DNA from: Desulfomicrobiaceae bacterium
GTDB taxonomy: Bacteria; Desulfobacterota; Desulfovibrionia; Desulfovibrionales; Desulfomicrobiaceae
Direction: 5' to 3'
Assembly (NCBI GenBank): GCA_003530935.1
Contig: DPEO01000139.1
Coordinates: forward strand, 1-5,343
DNA: 5,343 nucleotides
Positions 5,152-5,343 of the stretch are shown one piece after another. The position numbers were made by a program, and so were the translations under genes. The notes beneath the pieces were generated by a model. The model saw only the letters and a list, made by a program, of their open reading frames with translations, had not been told where the DNA came from and ran no database searches. The number at the start of each line of letters is the position of its first letter. Within the stretch, counting starts at the first letter, position 1.

Positions 5152-5343
5152 CTAGAGTTCCGAAGGAAGTTCCTTGAGCTGGGCATACGTGAACACCGGA
5201 CCGTCCACGCACACGTATTTGGTGCCGATGTTACAGCGGCCACACAGCCCCACCCCACACTTCATACGCTTTTCCAAGGTGGTGATGATCTGTTCGTCCT
5301 CGAAGCCCAATTTCTTGAGGGCCTGGAGGGTAAACTTGATCAT
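5152..5343 (-). CDS. FAD/NAD(P)-binding oxidoreductase, PyrK / hydrogenase-gamma-like, C-terminal fragment
   Basis: Only the last 63 codons lie in the window. The methionine at the window edge is probably internal, because MIKFTLQALKKLGF matches the segment after the NAD-binding CGPxxM motif in this family. The visible part carries cysteines spaced CX4CX2CX7C (KCGVGLCGRCNIGTKYVC), the [2Fe-2S] site of dihydroorotate dehydrogenase electron-transfer subunit PyrK and of its relatives in sulfhydrogenase gamma, anaerobic sulfite reductase AsrB and Flx/Hdr-type complexes. It is followed by DGPVFTYAQLKELP. Such proteins pass electrons between NAD(P)H and partner iron-sulfur proteins through FAD. Which relative this is cannot be decided without the missing N-terminal FAD domain and the upstream genes. 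It is the upstream partner of the rubrerythrin-like gene. Confidence 0.85.
   Translation of the reverse strand: MIKFTLQALKKLGFEDEQIITTLEKRMKCGVGLCGRCNIGTKYVCVDGPVFTYAQLKELPSEL

Noticed and set aside
1..5343. tRNA or rRNA genes, CRISPR arrays, insertion sequences, phage or defence genes
   Set aside because: No clover-leaf-like sequence, spaced repeats, transposase motifs or target-site duplications were seen by eye. The window is dense with ordinary chromosomal genes.

Overview
The window reads as a piece of a GC-rich deltaproteobacterial chromosome, most likely of the Desulfovibrio type (Desulfovibrionales). That assignment is an inference. It rests on the gene order flhG - fliA - cheY - fliL-like - two small unknowns, and on the anaerobe-style rubrerythrin plus FAD/iron-sulfur oxidoreductase pair at the far end. 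The coding density is high: six complete genes and one partial gene lie on the plus strand, two genes (one partial) lie on the minus strand, and no gap between genes exceeds about 65 bases.

Bases 1-2745 are the 3' part of a flagellar/chemotaxis operon. It holds the end of the MinD-like flagellar number regulator FlhG, the flagellar sigma factor FliA (sigma-28), a single-domain CheY, and a FliL-family stator-associated membrane protein with an unusually long acidic and proline-rich cytoplasmic arm. Two short proteins of unknown role follow: a 98-residue soluble helical protein, and a 139-residue single-pass membrane coiled-coil protein with a small helix-turn-helix-like tail. The last one resembles the DUF2802 / DUF6115 (SwrB/YlxL) type found near sigma-28 genes in other phyla. 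The genes are tightly packed or overlapping, so they are probably co-transcribed and translationally coupled. No sigma-28, sigma-54 or sigma-70 promoter is convincing inside the window.

Bases 2795-4590 carry two housekeeping genes with a 4-base ATGA overlap: a tRNA-dihydrouridine synthase (DusB/NifR3-like) and IspH (LytB), the iron-sulfur enzyme that ends the MEP isoprenoid pathway. A perfect 12-bp GC-rich inverted repeat at 4597-4630 lies between the convergent gene groups and probably terminates transcription from both sides.

Bases 4654-5343 are read on the minus strand. They hold the C-terminal end of a PyrK / hydrogenase-gamma-like FAD/NAD(P)-binding oxidoreductase with a four-cysteine [2Fe-2S] motif. 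It is followed 24 bases later by a short ferritin-like diiron (rubrerythrin-type) protein that has no rubredoxin domain. They may form an electron donor/acceptor pair for peroxide reduction.

The points most worth a second look are the pair of little-known proteins behind fliA/cheY/fliL, and a dnaX-type A AAA AAG slippery heptamer in the reading frame of the FliL-like gene, just after an eight-proline run and followed by an early -1-frame stop.
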